From: JAHEME01 sp034435035
GTDB lineage: Bacteria; Chloroflexota; Anaerolineae; Aggregatilineales; UBA3940
Assembly: GCA_034435035.1 (NCBI GenBank)
Contig: DAOTXW010000023.1
Location: forward strand, 155,661 to 219,660
DNA length: 64,000 bases
Reading direction: 5' to 3'
The notes beneath the pieces were generated by a model. That model worked only from the letters and a program-made list of their open reading frames with translations. It was not told where the DNA came from and did no database searches. The stretch's first letter is position 1. Each line of letters begins with the position of its first letter. The position numbers and the translations under genes are program-made. This document shows, in pieces, positions 24,176 to 32,665 of this stretch.

Positions 24176-26158
24176 ATGACACCGGCACTGCTGGGCGTGG
24201 ATATCGGGGGCACATTTACCGATTTCGTCCTCATCCGGGATGGCGCCCTGGAGATTCACAAACGCCCGTCCACACCTGACGATCCCGCCCGTGCGCTTCT
24301 ACAGGGGATCGATCACCTCCAGGCGCCGCTGCAGGCCGAGGTCATCCACGGCTCCACCATTGCCACCAATGCACTGCTGGAGCGGCGGGGCGCCCGCACC
24401 GCGCTGATCACCACCGCGGGGTTTGCCGATGTCCTGGAGATTGGCCGGCAGGATCGGCCTGAGCTCTATGCGCTGGCGCCCATCAAAGTGCCGCCGCTTG
24501 TGCCAGCGGACTTGCGCTTCGAAGTCCACGAGCGGGTCTCCGCGGCCGGGTCGATCCTGCTGCCGCTCGACCCCGACGAGATCGATTCGCTGGCCGAAAG
24601 GCTGGCTGCGTCCGGCGTTGAATCCGTGGCGGTGACGCTGCTCTTCTCGTTTCTCCAGCCGGAGCACGAGCAGCAGATCGGCAGGCGCCTGCAGCAGCGG
24701 TGGCCTGTTTCCCTCTCCAGCGAGATCCTCCCGGAGTATCGGGAGTATGAGCGCACCTGCACAACGGTGATCAATGCCTACGTGTCCCCTCTGATGGATC
24801 GCTATCTGGCGCGGGTTGAGGAGGGCCTCAGAGGCCGCCGGCTGCGGATCATGCAGTCCAACAGCGGCACGATCACGGCAACAACCGCCCGGCGCGAGGC
24901 CGCCCGGACGGTTCTATCCGGCCCGGCCGGCGGGGCCGTCGGGGCCTTCGGTGTAGCAGGGCAAGCTGGCTTTGATCGAATCATCAGCTTCGATATGGGC
25001 GGCACATCGACCGATGTGGCGCTGTTCCCCGGCTCGATCAGCCGCACCCGCGAGTCAACGATCGGCGGGCTGCCGCTGCGGCTGCCAGTGGTGGATATTC
25101 ACACGGTGGGAGCCGGCGGCGGCAGCATTGCCCGGGTAGACGCCGGCGGCGCGCTGCGAGTAGGCCCCGAGAGCGCTGGCGCCGATCCCGGCCCCGCCTG
25201 TTACGGGAAAGGGCTGGCCCCGACAACCTCCGATGCCAATCTCATCCTGGGGCGCCTGAGCAAGGATCATTTCCTGGGCGGCGGGATGGCGCTTGACGCG
25301 GATCGGGCCCGCCGGGTGATGGGCTCGCTGGCCGCGGCCATGGGCGCCAGCAGCGAGGAGGCTGCCGCCTATGGCGTGATTCAGGTAGCGAACGGGGTCA
25401 TGGAGCGCGCCATCCGCACCATCTCGATCGAACGCGGGCATGATCCCCGCGATTTCACCCTGGTCGCATTTGGCGGAGCCGGGCCATTGCATGCCTGTGC
25501 GCTGGCGGAGGCGCTGGCAATCCCCTGCATCTTGATCCCGCGGCTGCCTGGCGTGCTGTCCGCGCTGGGCATGACCATGGCGGACGTGGTGAAGGACTAC
25601 TCGGTGAGCGTTCTGGGCAAGAAGTTTGTGCCGGATGAGCCCGGGTTTGCTACAATCTCTGCGCACCTGGCCCGGATTGCCCTCGCGGACATGAGCGCTG
25701 AGGGCTTCCCGCCTGGCGACCTCTCACTGCACTATGCGCTGGACATGCGCTACGCCGGTCAGTCCTTTGAGATCACGGTGCCGGATCCGGGCGATGGGGA
25801 TTGGCTTGCTGCCTTCCATGCTGCCCATGACCAGCGCTACGGCCACCGGCATGATGAACTGCCGGTCGAGGTGGTGAATGTCCGGCTGACAGCCCGGGTT
25901 CAGGGAGCCGGGCCGCTCAGGGAGCGGCTTCCTGCTGGCAGCCGCTCGGCCGGGCCAGCCCGCATCGGTCAGGGAATGGTGTGGTTCTCAGGCGGCGGCC
26001 CTCCGGTTCAGACAGCCCGGTACGATCGGAGCCGCCTGCTGGCAGGCAACCGCTTCAGCGGGCCGGCCATTGTGCATCAGGTCGATACCACCGTGCTGGT
26101 TGAGCCGGGCTGGCAGGCCGAAGTCGATGAATGGGGCAACATCCTGTTAACCACATGA
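24176..26158 (+). CDS. hyuA: Hydantoinase/oxoprolinase subunit A (HyuA-like)
   Basis: ATP-dependent hydantoinase/5-oxoprolinase A subunit, 660 residues, the usual length. The N-terminal actin-like nucleotide site is LLGVDIGGTFTDFVLI, followed by HGSTIATNALLERRGARTALITTAGFADVLEIGRQ. The second domain carries SGPAGGAVGAFG, FDMGGTSTDVALFPG and AGGGSIARVDAGGALRVGPESAGADPGPACYG, all typical. The family hydrolyses cyclic amides such as hydantoins, 5-oxoproline or N-methylhydantoin, and often works with a HyuB subunit (acetone carboxylases are related). No hyuB follows here: the next gene, overlapping by four bases, is an M23 peptidase. The substrate is unknown. Confidence 0.92.
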   Translation: MTPALLGVDIGGTFTDFVLIRDGALEIHKRPSTPDDPARALLQGIDHLQAPLQAEVIHGSTIATNALLERRGARTALITTAGFADVLEIGRQDRPELYALAPIKVPPLVPADLRFEVHERVSAAGSILLPLDPDEIDSLAERLAASGVESVAVTLLFSFLQPEHEQQIGRRLQQRWPVSLSSEILPEYREYERTCTTVINAYVSPLMDRYLARVEEGLRGRRLRIMQSNSGTITATTARREAARTVLSGPAGGAVGAFGVAGQAGFDRIISFDMGGTSTDVALFPGSISRTRESTIGGLPLRLPVVDIHTVGAGGGSIARVDAGGALRVGPESAGADPGPACYGKGLAPTTSDANLILGRLSKDHFLGGGMALDADRARRVMGSLAAAMGASSEEAAAYGVIQVANGVMERAIRTISIERGHDPRDFTLVAFGGAGPLHACALAEALAIPCILIPRLPGVLSALGMTMADVVKDYSVSVLGKKFVPDEPGFATISAHLARIALADMSAEGFPPGDLSLHYALDMRYAGQSFEITVPDPGDGDWLAAFHAAHDQRYGHRHDELPVEVVNVRLTARVQGAGPLRERLPAGSRSAGPARIGQGMVWFSGGGPPVQTARYDRSRLLAGNRFSGPAIVHQVDTTVLVEPGWQAEVDEWGNILLTT

Positions 26159-27099
26159 AGCACTTCACCAGGGCGATCGCCGCTCTCTCCCTCGTACTGG
26201 TCAGCGCAGGTCTGGCCGGACAGCCTATCGTCCGCGCTGCGCCGGTCGCGCCGGCACTGTCCATCATAGTTACCCCTACCGATCTGCTGCCCGCCCAGGC
26301 CGGTTATGTCTATGTGGGAGGGGCCTACCCGCTGGAGGTCACTGTGACGCTGGACGGCGCCCCATTGGAGGTCTTCTGGGGCGGCGATGGCTACCTGGCC
26401 ATGTTTGCCTTCGGGTTTGATGCCCCGGCTGGCACCCATAGCCTTGCCGTCGAGGCAGTCAGCCCGATCACCGGCCAGCACGCGCAGCATACTGCAACCA
26501 TCACAGTAGCCGACTTCCGCTATCCGCTGGAGCAGGTAGCGCTTCCCTACAAGCTCATCCCCCTGCTGGCCCGCGATCTCAACGAAAACGAGCTGGCCCG
26601 GCTGGATGCTATCTACGCAGGCCACAGCACCCAATCGGGTCTGGACTGGCCCTTCGCCCTGCCTGTCCCGGGCGGGATCATCACCTCGCGATTTGGCGGG
26701 GACCGCATCTACAATGGCGGGCTATGGGCAGCTCACCATACCGGCATCGACTTCCGCCGCGCCGTGGGCGAGCCTGTTCAGGCCACCGCCGATGGCCGGG
26801 TGGCTGCCGCCGAGTTCTTTGACGTGCGCGGCAATGTGGTCATCATCGATCATGGCCATGGCATCTTCTCGCAATATGCCCACCTCTCTGAGTTCTATGT
26901 CCAGCCCGGGCAGGTGGTCAGCCGGGGCCAGCTGATCGGCGCAGCAGGAGCCACCGGCCGCACCAATGGCCCACACCTGCACTTCGAAGTGATCGTCAAC
27001 GGCATCCCCATCGATCCGGTCCGCTGGTTTGCCCTGGCCCCTGCATTCGTGCCCCCGCGTGAGGTTAACCCGCAGGATTCGCCCCCTTCCGGGCCGTAA
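26155..27099 (+). CDS. Secreted M23 metallopeptidase (LytM-type)
   Basis: A 314-residue exported endopeptidase-like protein. ATG 26155 overlaps the hyuA stop and gives a clean signal peptide (AIAALSLVLVSAGLAGQ, cleavage near VRA-AP). The N-terminal half (about 30-180) is a beta-rich region of unknown fold. The M23 domain (about 190-300) has HTGIDFRRAVGEPV (first zinc His and Asp), VVIIDHGHGIFSQYAHL and GPHLHFEVIVNG (HxH). All zinc ligands look intact, so it should cut peptidoglycan peptides or a similar substrate outside the cell. It ends a run of coupled genes that starts at 18936. Confidence 0.92.
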   Translation: MKHFTRAIAALSLVLVSAGLAGQPIVRAAPVAPALSIIVTPTDLLPAQAGYVYVGGAYPLEVTVTLDGAPLEVFWGGDGYLAMFAFGFDAPAGTHSLAVEAVSPITGQHAQHTATITVADFRYPLEQVALPYKLIPLLARDLNENELARLDAIYAGHSTQSGLDWPFALPVPGGIITSRFGGDRIYNGGLWAAHHTGIDFRRAVGEPVQATADGRVAAAEFFDVRGNVVIIDHGHGIFSQYAHLSEFYVQPGQVVSRGQLIGAAGATGRTNGPHLHFEVIVNGIPIDPVRWFALAPAFVPPREVNPQDSPPSGP

Positions 27100-27133
27100 C
27101 GGCGCTGCGCCCGGCCCGATAATCTGCCTTTTT
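27091..27133 (+). terminator. Possible terminator after the M23 gene
   Basis: GGGCCG (27091-27096) pairs with CGGCCC (27112-27117), and GGCGC with GCGCC inside; CTTTTTC follows at 27128-27134. The stem spans the stop codon and the T tract is eleven bases away, so this is a weak candidate. Confidence 0.3.
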
Positions 27134-27248
27134 CCCCCGAATCCTGCTATCATATGGGAAGGTCTTGAAATACGTCAGATTTATCCGATCTTTGCCAGCG
27201 CGTTTCGACAGCAGCGCAGCCACCGGTTTCTGTCAGGAGCAGCAATCG

Positions 27249-29093
27249 ATGAACAAGAAACAGCCCGGGGTTGCTGAGCAGCCCCTCACCCGCACCGAGC
27301 ACCCTGTGGTTAATGACTTCCAGATCATTGTAGCCACCGTCAACGGGACAGGCAGCCAGACCGCCAACTCCACCCTGATCCGGGCGCTTTTCCGGATGGG
27401 TATCCCCGTCAATGGGAAGAACATCTTCCCATCCAATATCCAGGGCCTGCCCACCTGGTTTACCATCCGGCTCAGCCGGGATGGCTATGTGGCCCGCCGC
27501 GAAAAGAGCGAGGTGCTGGTGGCCATGAACCAGACCACCATCGCCGATGACATCGCCGCACTGCCGGCAGGGGGGATCTGCCTGTATCCACAGGAATGGG
27601 CAATCCGCCAGGAACGCTCCGATATCCTGTACTTTCCTATGCCGGTCAAAGAGCTTCTGGAGACGGCCAGCGTACCTGCCAATCTGCGCGACTACATCGG
27701 CAACATGGTGTACGTCGGCGTGCTGGCCTATCTGCTGAATATCGACCTGACAGCCATCGGGGAGGCAGTCAGCTTCCACTTTGGCGGGCGCGATAAGCCG
27801 GTCCAGATGAACATGGGCATGGTCAAGGATGCCTTCGCCTGGGCCGAAGCCCATCTGCCGCGGCAGAACCGCTTCTGCGTCGAGCCAATGACCCGCACGC
27901 ATGGCAAGATACTGATGGATGGCAACTCAGCGGCAGCCCTCGGCGCGGTATTCGGCGGAGTCACTTTCGCCGCCTGGTATCCGATCACCCCCTCCACCAG
28001 CCTGGCCGATGCGTTGAACGAGTATCTTGGCAAGCTGCGCCGCGATCCGGAAACCGGGCTGGCCACCTACGCGGTCATCCAGGCTGAAGATGAGCTGGCC
28101 GCCGCCGGGATGATTGTGGGCGCGGGCTGGGCTGGCGCCCGTTCCATGACGGCAACTTCAGGCCCCGGCATCTCGCTGATGACCGAGTTTGCCGGCCTTG
28201 CCTACTTCGCCGAAATCCCCGCCGTGATCTGGGATGTGCAGCGTATGGGTCCGAGCACGGGGCTGCCAACCCGCACCTCACAGGGCGATGTGCTCGCCGC
28301 GCACTACCTCGGCCACGGTGACACCCAGCATATCTGCCTGCTGCCGGCTTCGGTTTCTGAGTGCTTCGAGTTCGGATGGCGGGCCTTCGATCTGGCCGAC
28401 CGGATCCAGACGCCGGTTTTTGTGCTGAGCGACCTGGATCTGGGCATGAACCTGTGGATGGATGATCCATTCCCATACCCTGACCAGCCCATTGATCGGG
28501 GCAAGGTGCTCAGCGCTGACGAACTGGCCCGGCTGCCATCCTGGGGGCGCTACCGCGATGTGGATGGCGATGGGATCGCCTGGCGGACGCTGCCGGGCAC
28601 GCCGCACCGCCAGGCGGCCTATTTCACCCGCGGCACCGGCCACAATGCAGATGCCGGGTACAGCGAGCGCCCGGACGACTGGGCGACAAATATGGCGCGC
28701 CTGCGCGAAAAGTTCCGGACGGCGCGGCAGTTCCTCCCGGCGCCCGTCATCGATCAGCGCCCCGATGCTCACCTCGGCCTGATCGCCTACGGAACCACGG
28801 ATCCGGCTATTGTCGAAGGCCGTGACCGTCTGCGTGCGCAGGGCCTCGAGACCAGCTACCTGCGGGTGCGCGCCCTGCCGCTGGAAGACCACACGCGGCA
28901 GTTCATTGAGCAGTATGACCGTGTGGTTGTGGTGGAGAATAATACTGATGGCCAGATGGCCCGGATCATCTGCATGGAGTTCCCGGACCTTGCACCGCGC
29001 GTGGTATCGCTGGCCTTCTCGAACGGTCTGCCCCTGTCAGCTCGCTGGCTGACAGAGTCGCTGTTGGCAATGGAAAGCGAGGGAGTCAAGTGA
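27249..29093 (+). CDS. korA: 2-oxoacid:ferredoxin oxidoreductase, fused gamma-alpha subunit
   Basis: Larger subunit of a 2-oxoacid:ferredoxin (probably 2-oxoglutarate) oxidoreductase, 614 aa. ATG 27249 is preferred because AGGAG lies nine bases upstream; a TTG at 27165 would add 28 residues. The N-terminal gamma domain (about 15-200; IIVATVNGTGSQTANSTLIRALFRMGIPV) is fused to the pyrimidine-binding alpha domain (DGNSAAALGAVFGGVTFAAWYPITPSTSL, near 220) and the C-terminal domain. This fused order is the KorA type with a separate beta subunit, encoded next with a four-base overlap. The enzyme makes or consumes acyl-CoA with ferredoxin as electron partner. No ferredoxin gene is adjacent. Confidence 0.94.
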   Translation: MNKKQPGVAEQPLTRTEHPVVNDFQIIVATVNGTGSQTANSTLIRALFRMGIPVNGKNIFPSNIQGLPTWFTIRLSRDGYVARREKSEVLVAMNQTTIADDIAALPAGGICLYPQEWAIRQERSDILYFPMPVKELLETASVPANLRDYIGNMVYVGVLAYLLNIDLTAIGEAVSFHFGGRDKPVQMNMGMVKDAFAWAEAHLPRQNRFCVEPMTRTHGKILMDGNSAAALGAVFGGVTFAAWYPITPSTSLADALNEYLGKLRRDPETGLATYAVIQAEDELAAAGMIVGAGWAGARSMTATSGPGISLMTEFAGLAYFAEIPAVIWDVQRMGPSTGLPTRTSQGDVLAAHYLGHGDTQHICLLPASVSECFEFGWRAFDLADRIQTPVFVLSDLDLGMNLWMDDPFPYPDQPIDRGKVLSADELARLPSWGRYRDVDGDGIAWRTLPGTPHRQAAYFTRGTGHNADAGYSERPDDWATNMARLREKFRTARQFLPAPVIDQRPDAHLGLIAYGTTDPAIVEGRDRLRAQGLETSYLRVRALPLEDHTRQFIEQYDRVVVVENNTDGQMARIICMEFPDLAPRVVSLAFSNGLPLSARWLTESLLAMESEGVK

Positions 29094-30127
29094 GCGTCAC
29101 CCCTGCCCGCATTAACGAAATCGGCCTGGAACGCGGCGACTATGCCGGCAATCCTTCCACCCTGTGCAAGGGTTGCGGCCACAACTCTATCTCCAATCAG
29201 ATCATCGCGGTGGCCTTCGAACTGTCGATCCCGCCGCACCGGGTGATCAAGCTGAGCGGCATTGGCTGTTCCAGCAAATCCCCCGCCTATTTCCTCAACC
29301 AATCACACGGCTTTAACGGCCTGCATGGGCGGATGCCATCCGTCGCGACCGGCGCGATGATGGCTAACCATACTCTGATGGCTATCGGTGTCAGTGGGGA
29401 CGGCGACACGGGAAGCATCGGTATGGGCCAGTTCAAGCACATCATCCGCCGGAATGTCCCTATGGTCTACATTGTGGAGAACAACGGTGTATACGGGCTG
29501 ACCAAAGGGCAATTCTCAGCCACATCCGATGAAGGGCTGCAGCTCAAGTATGCCGGCGTGCAGAAGTTGCCGCCGATCGATCTGTGCCTGGAGGCGCTGG
29601 CAGCCGACGCGACCTTTGTGGCGCGTTCCTTCGCCGGGGATGCCCGGCAGGTACGCGAACTGCTCAAAGCCGCGCTCAGCCACCGTGGCACCGCGCTGCT
29701 GGATATCATCAGCCCGTGTGTGACCTTTAATAATGAAGAAGACTCGCCCAAGAGCTACGCATACGGCAAAGAGCATGAGGCGCCGCTGCAGGAGCTGACC
29801 TATATCCCGGCCTTCGACGAAATCCAGGTTGACTACGAGCCCGGGCAGGAGCAGGTGGTTGAACTGCACGACGGTTCAGCCATCCTGCTGAAGAAGCTGG
29901 ATCCCTCGCACGATCCGACCAATCGTATGGAGGCCATCACACTGCTGGAGAGAGCGCGGCGCGAAGGCAAGTTCCTGACTGGCCTGATCTTCGTAGACCG
30001 GAGCCGGCCGTCATTTGAGGAAACGCTGGAGATGGTCGATACGCCGCTGGTGCATCTGAGGCCCGAGCAGATCAGGCCTTCACGGGAGGCGCTGGAGGGG
30101 TTTATGCAGGGGGTCTTTCGCGCCTGA
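29090..30127 (+). CDS. korB: 2-oxoacid:ferredoxin oxidoreductase, beta subunit
   Basis: TPP-binding beta subunit, 345 aa, GTG start overlapping the korA stop. The TPP motif is GDGDTGSIGMGQFKHIIRRNVPMVYIVENNGVYGLTKGQ. Four conserved cysteines for a [4Fe-4S] cluster are visible: two in LCKGCGHN, one in GIGCSSKSP and one in ISPCVTFNN. The TKGQFSATS stretch is shared by KorB and related enzymes. It works with the korA product in the cytoplasm. It is the last gene before a tRNA gene with its own promoter. Confidence 0.95.
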   Translation: MSVTPARINEIGLERGDYAGNPSTLCKGCGHNSISNQIIAVAFELSIPPHRVIKLSGIGCSSKSPAYFLNQSHGFNGLHGRMPSVATGAMMANHTLMAIGVSGDGDTGSIGMGQFKHIIRRNVPMVYIVENNGVYGLTKGQFSATSDEGLQLKYAGVQKLPPIDLCLEALAADATFVARSFAGDARQVRELLKAALSHRGTALLDIISPCVTFNNEEDSPKSYAYGKEHEAPLQELTYIPAFDEIQVDYEPGQEQVVELHDGSAILLKKLDPSHDPTNRMEAITLLERARREGKFLTGLIFVDRSRPSFEETLEMVDTPLVHLRPEQIRPSREALEGFMQGVFRA

Positions 30128-30146
30128 TCCGGCCACGGGCCGAAAC

Positions 30147-30175
30147 TTGCCCCTCGCCTGCCTGCACGCTACAAT
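30147..30175 (+). promoter_or_regulatory. Promoter of tRNA-His
   Basis: TTGCCC (30147-30152), 17-base spacer, TACAAT (30170-30175). The predicted start is about seven bases after the -10, close to the mature tRNA end at 30187. Confidence 0.75.
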
Positions 30176-30186
30176 AAGCGCCATAC

Positions 30187-30259
30187 GGTGGCTGTAGCTC
30201 AATGGCAGAGCGCTGCACTGTGGCTGCAGATGTTGTGGGTTCGAGCCCCACCAGCCACC
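30187..30259 (+). tRNA. tRNA-His(GTG)
   Basis: The acceptor GTGGCTG (30188-30194) pairs with CAGCCAC (30252-30258). The extra G at 30187 (G-1) faces discriminator C 30259, the identity pair for HisRS. The anticodon stem CTGCA/TGCAG holds loop CTGTGGC, anticodon GTG. The T loop is GGTTCGAGCCC. CCA is not encoded. Confidence 0.97.
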
Positions 30260-30262
30260 CTG

Positions 30263-30309
30263 AAAAGGAATGGGCGGTGCCGGATCATAACGGCCCGCCC
30301 ATTCCTTTT
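30263..30309. terminator. Bidirectional intrinsic terminator
   Basis: A perfect 15-bp stem (AAAAGGAATGGGCGG at 30263-30277 against 30295-30309) with an additional 4-bp GCCG/CGGC stem at its tip. T residues end the stem on each strand. It closes the tRNA-His transcript and, from the other side, can stop the small minus-strand gene ending at 30381. Confidence 0.88.
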
Positions 30310-30380
30310 ATGCAGCTGGCAGACCACCAGTCAGCCCGTATGGGAATGATGGGTTTGTATTCCGAAGACCTCAGCCCCTG

Positions 30381-30632
30381 CTACTCGACTTCGATCTTGG
30401 CCTTGCGCGGCGTGCGTGCCCTGGCTGTTTCCGCTGCGGCTTCTCGCCCTTCAAGACGCTCAATTGCGCCGTCAACGACACTGCGCAGCGCCAGAAGTGT
30501 CTCGCGCCGGGCTTCCCGGCCATACTTCCAGAAATCATCCGGGAGCAGGCTCTTCCACTGCCGTGCCATCGCGCGGCCGGCCGCCTTCATATGTTCCCCA
30601 AATTCCGATGGTTCCTTCGTTCTGTTGGCCAT
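30381..30632 (-). CDS. Small basic helical protein, unknown
   Basis: An 83-residue protein with no family that I recognise. ATG 30632 is preferred over 30653 because GGAGGAG lies ten bases upstream, giving MANRTKEPSEFGEHMKAAG. The sequence is charged and predicted helical (QWKSLLPDDFWKYGREARRETLLALRSVVDGAIERLEG) and ends in a basic/acidic tail (ARTPRKAKIEVE). There is no signal or membrane segment. The strong ribosome-binding site, clean terminator placement and amphipathic pattern argue that it is a real gene. Confidence 0.66.
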   Translation of the reverse strand: MANRTKEPSEFGEHMKAAGRAMARQWKSLLPDDFWKYGREARRETLLALRSVVDGAIERLEGREAAAETARARTPRKAKIEVE

Positions 30633-30781
30633 AAGGTTGCTACTCCTCCACACCGTTTCTGGCGAGGTAGGCGCTGCCGCCGAGTATCTGCAACAGGCCT
30701 ACCCGCTTATTCTATCAACCTATACGATGATCCGCACAGAAAGTTACGGATGCCGGGTGCGCCACCCTGTCACAGGCCGCC

Positions 30782-30803
30782 GGGCAGCTGTCAGAAGCTG
30801 CCC
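30782..30803. repeat. Inverted repeat upstream of the ammonia-lyase gene
   Basis: GGGCAGCT (30782-30789) and AGCTGCCC (30796-30803) form a perfect 8-bp dyad with a six-base centre. No T tract follows on either strand, so an operator or leader hairpin is more likely than a terminator. It lies 53 bases before the start at 30857. Confidence 0.4.
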
Positions 30804-30856
30804 ACAGTGCTAAGATTACAGGCTACAAATACCCGCAATATCACCGGAGGGCGGTT

Positions 30857-32644
30857 ATGCGCATTGAGCCAAGTCCTGCTCTGGAACTGGACGGCCATCA
30901 CCTCGCCCTGGATGCCGTCATCGAGGTAGCCCGGCACAAACGCTCCGTCGCGCCGCTGAGGGACGGCACGCCCGCGCACCGCCGGGTGTCCGCCAGTGCC
31001 GCATGGGTACGCAGGACGGTCGAAGAGAATGCTCGCCTCGCGGAATTGGACCTTCCTTCCCGGGCTTACTACGGAATCAATACCGGGTTTGGCATCCACG
31101 CAGCTGGCCGCCCCCTCTCTGACCCGGAGCGCATGCGGCAGACCTCGCGCAAGCTGATCATGAGCCACGCGACCGGCGTCGGTGAGCCTCTGGACGAGGA
31201 AATCGTCCGTGCCGCGATGCTGATACGGGCCAACACTCTGGCGCGCGGCCATTCAGGGGTGAGGCCGGTGGTGATCAACCGGCTGATCGACATGTTGAAT
31301 CGGGACATCACGCCCGTGGTACCCCGGATGGGTTCGCTGGGGGCCAGCGGGGACCTTGCGCCCCTGGCGCACCTTGCCCTGGTGTTGAGCCGCCCCCCGG
31401 AAAGCATGGCCGGGCTCCCCGCGGCGCCCGGATTCGAGGACTGCTGCGGCGAGGCATCAGTTGTGCTGCGCCGGGCTGACCAGCAGGTCGTTGGGCGACG
31501 CATCGTCTCCGGCGCGGAAGCTATGCACTGGAACGGCAGCGATCAGCGCCTGGTGCTGGACGCAAAAGAGGGGCTCGCCCTCAGCAACGGGGCCACTTTC
31601 TCCGCAGCCATCGGAGTGCTCGCCGTTCATGATGCTGAAAACCTGGTACGCAACGCTGAGATCGCTGTCGCCCTGTGCATGGAGGCCCTGCAGGGGTGCC
31701 GGGATGCCTTCCTGCCGCCGATCCACCTGGCCCGTGAACATCCAGGGCAGATCGCCAGCGCCGCTAACATCTACGATCTGCTGCGGGACAGCCGGCTGGT
31801 TGACGCCGGCGATGTGGATCATGATCCGGAGCGTCAGCCTCCTCAGGATCCCTATTCTCTGCGCTGTGCCCCGCAGGTGATCGGCGCGGTGCGGGAAGCA
31901 GTCGCCGCGGCCCGCCAGATGCTGGAGCGCGAGATCAACGCCGCCACTGACAACCCGCTGATCTTCGTGGAGCCAGAAGATGGGCTGCAGCGCCAGTACC
32001 GGGCCATCTCAGGCGGCAATTTTCATGGGGAGTACGTCGCCTTCGCGATGGATTTCCTGAGCATCGCACTGACGGAGCTCGGCAGCATTTCCGAAAGGCG
32101 GGTATTCTGGCTGCTCAACCGCCACATGTCACGCGGGCTGCCGAGCATGCTGGTGCAGGGAGATGAGACCCAGATCGACAGCGGCCTGATGATTACCCAG
32201 TATGTAGCAGCCTCGCTGGTGTCCCGCTGTAAGACGCTGGCTCATCCGGACAGCGTTGACTCAATCCCCTCCTCAGCCGATCAGGAAGATCATGTCAGCA
32301 TGAGCATGAATGCCGGGCTGCATACCCGCGAGATCGTCGAGCATATTACGGCGGTGATCGCGATCGAGCAGCTGGCGGCCATCACCGCGATCCGTCACCG
32401 GCTGCAAACCGATGGCCGGGCAGAGTCCGATCTCGGCACTGGCACACGCCTGGTGCTGGAGGCCGTCCGCCAGCAGGCGCCGGAGATATTTGCTCTGCCG
32501 CTTGACCGCGACGTGGTCGTGTACCCCTACGTGCAGGCGATGATCCGCGTGGTGCAGAACGCGACCCTGCCGGACGCGCTGCGTGGAGCCGGCATCGCCC
32601 GCCATGCCGTGGCGGTCAGCACCCGGCTGGTGCTGGAGCCCTGA
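30857..32644 (+). CDS. hutH: Histidine ammonia-lyase family protein
   Basis: An MIO-type aromatic amino acid ammonia-lyase, 595 aa. The self-processing Ala163-Ser164-Gly165 lies in GSLGASGDLAPLAHLAL. The catalytic Tyr is in YYGINTGFG, and the substrate-selecting pair is Ser103-His104 (LIMSHATGVGE), the type known in histidine ammonia-lyases rather than Phe/Tyr lyases. The NHFHGEYVAFAMDF-like region reads GGNFHGEYVAFAMDFLS. Histidine to urocanate plus ammonia is the inferred reaction. The protein is about 80 residues longer than typical HutH, with extra sequence near 330-350. GGAGG precedes the ATG. No other hut gene is nearby. Confidence 0.88.
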   Translation: MRIEPSPALELDGHHLALDAVIEVARHKRSVAPLRDGTPAHRRVSASAAWVRRTVEENARLAELDLPSRAYYGINTGFGIHAAGRPLSDPERMRQTSRKLIMSHATGVGEPLDEEIVRAAMLIRANTLARGHSGVRPVVINRLIDMLNRDITPVVPRMGSLGASGDLAPLAHLALVLSRPPESMAGLPAAPGFEDCCGEASVVLRRADQQVVGRRIVSGAEAMHWNGSDQRLVLDAKEGLALSNGATFSAAIGVLAVHDAENLVRNAEIAVALCMEALQGCRDAFLPPIHLAREHPGQIASAANIYDLLRDSRLVDAGDVDHDPERQPPQDPYSLRCAPQVIGAVREAVAAARQMLEREINAATDNPLIFVEPEDGLQRQYRAISGGNFHGEYVAFAMDFLSIALTELGSISERRVFWLLNRHMSRGLPSMLVQGDETQIDSGLMITQYVAASLVSRCKTLAHPDSVDSIPSSADQEDHVSMSMNAGLHTREIVEHITAVIAIEQLAAITAIRHRLQTDGRAESDLGTGTRLVLEAVRQQAPEIFALPLDRDVVVYPYVQAMIRVVQNATLPDALRGAGIARHAVAVSTRLVLEP

Positions 32645-32665
32645 ACGGGCGGCATCAGACCGACG

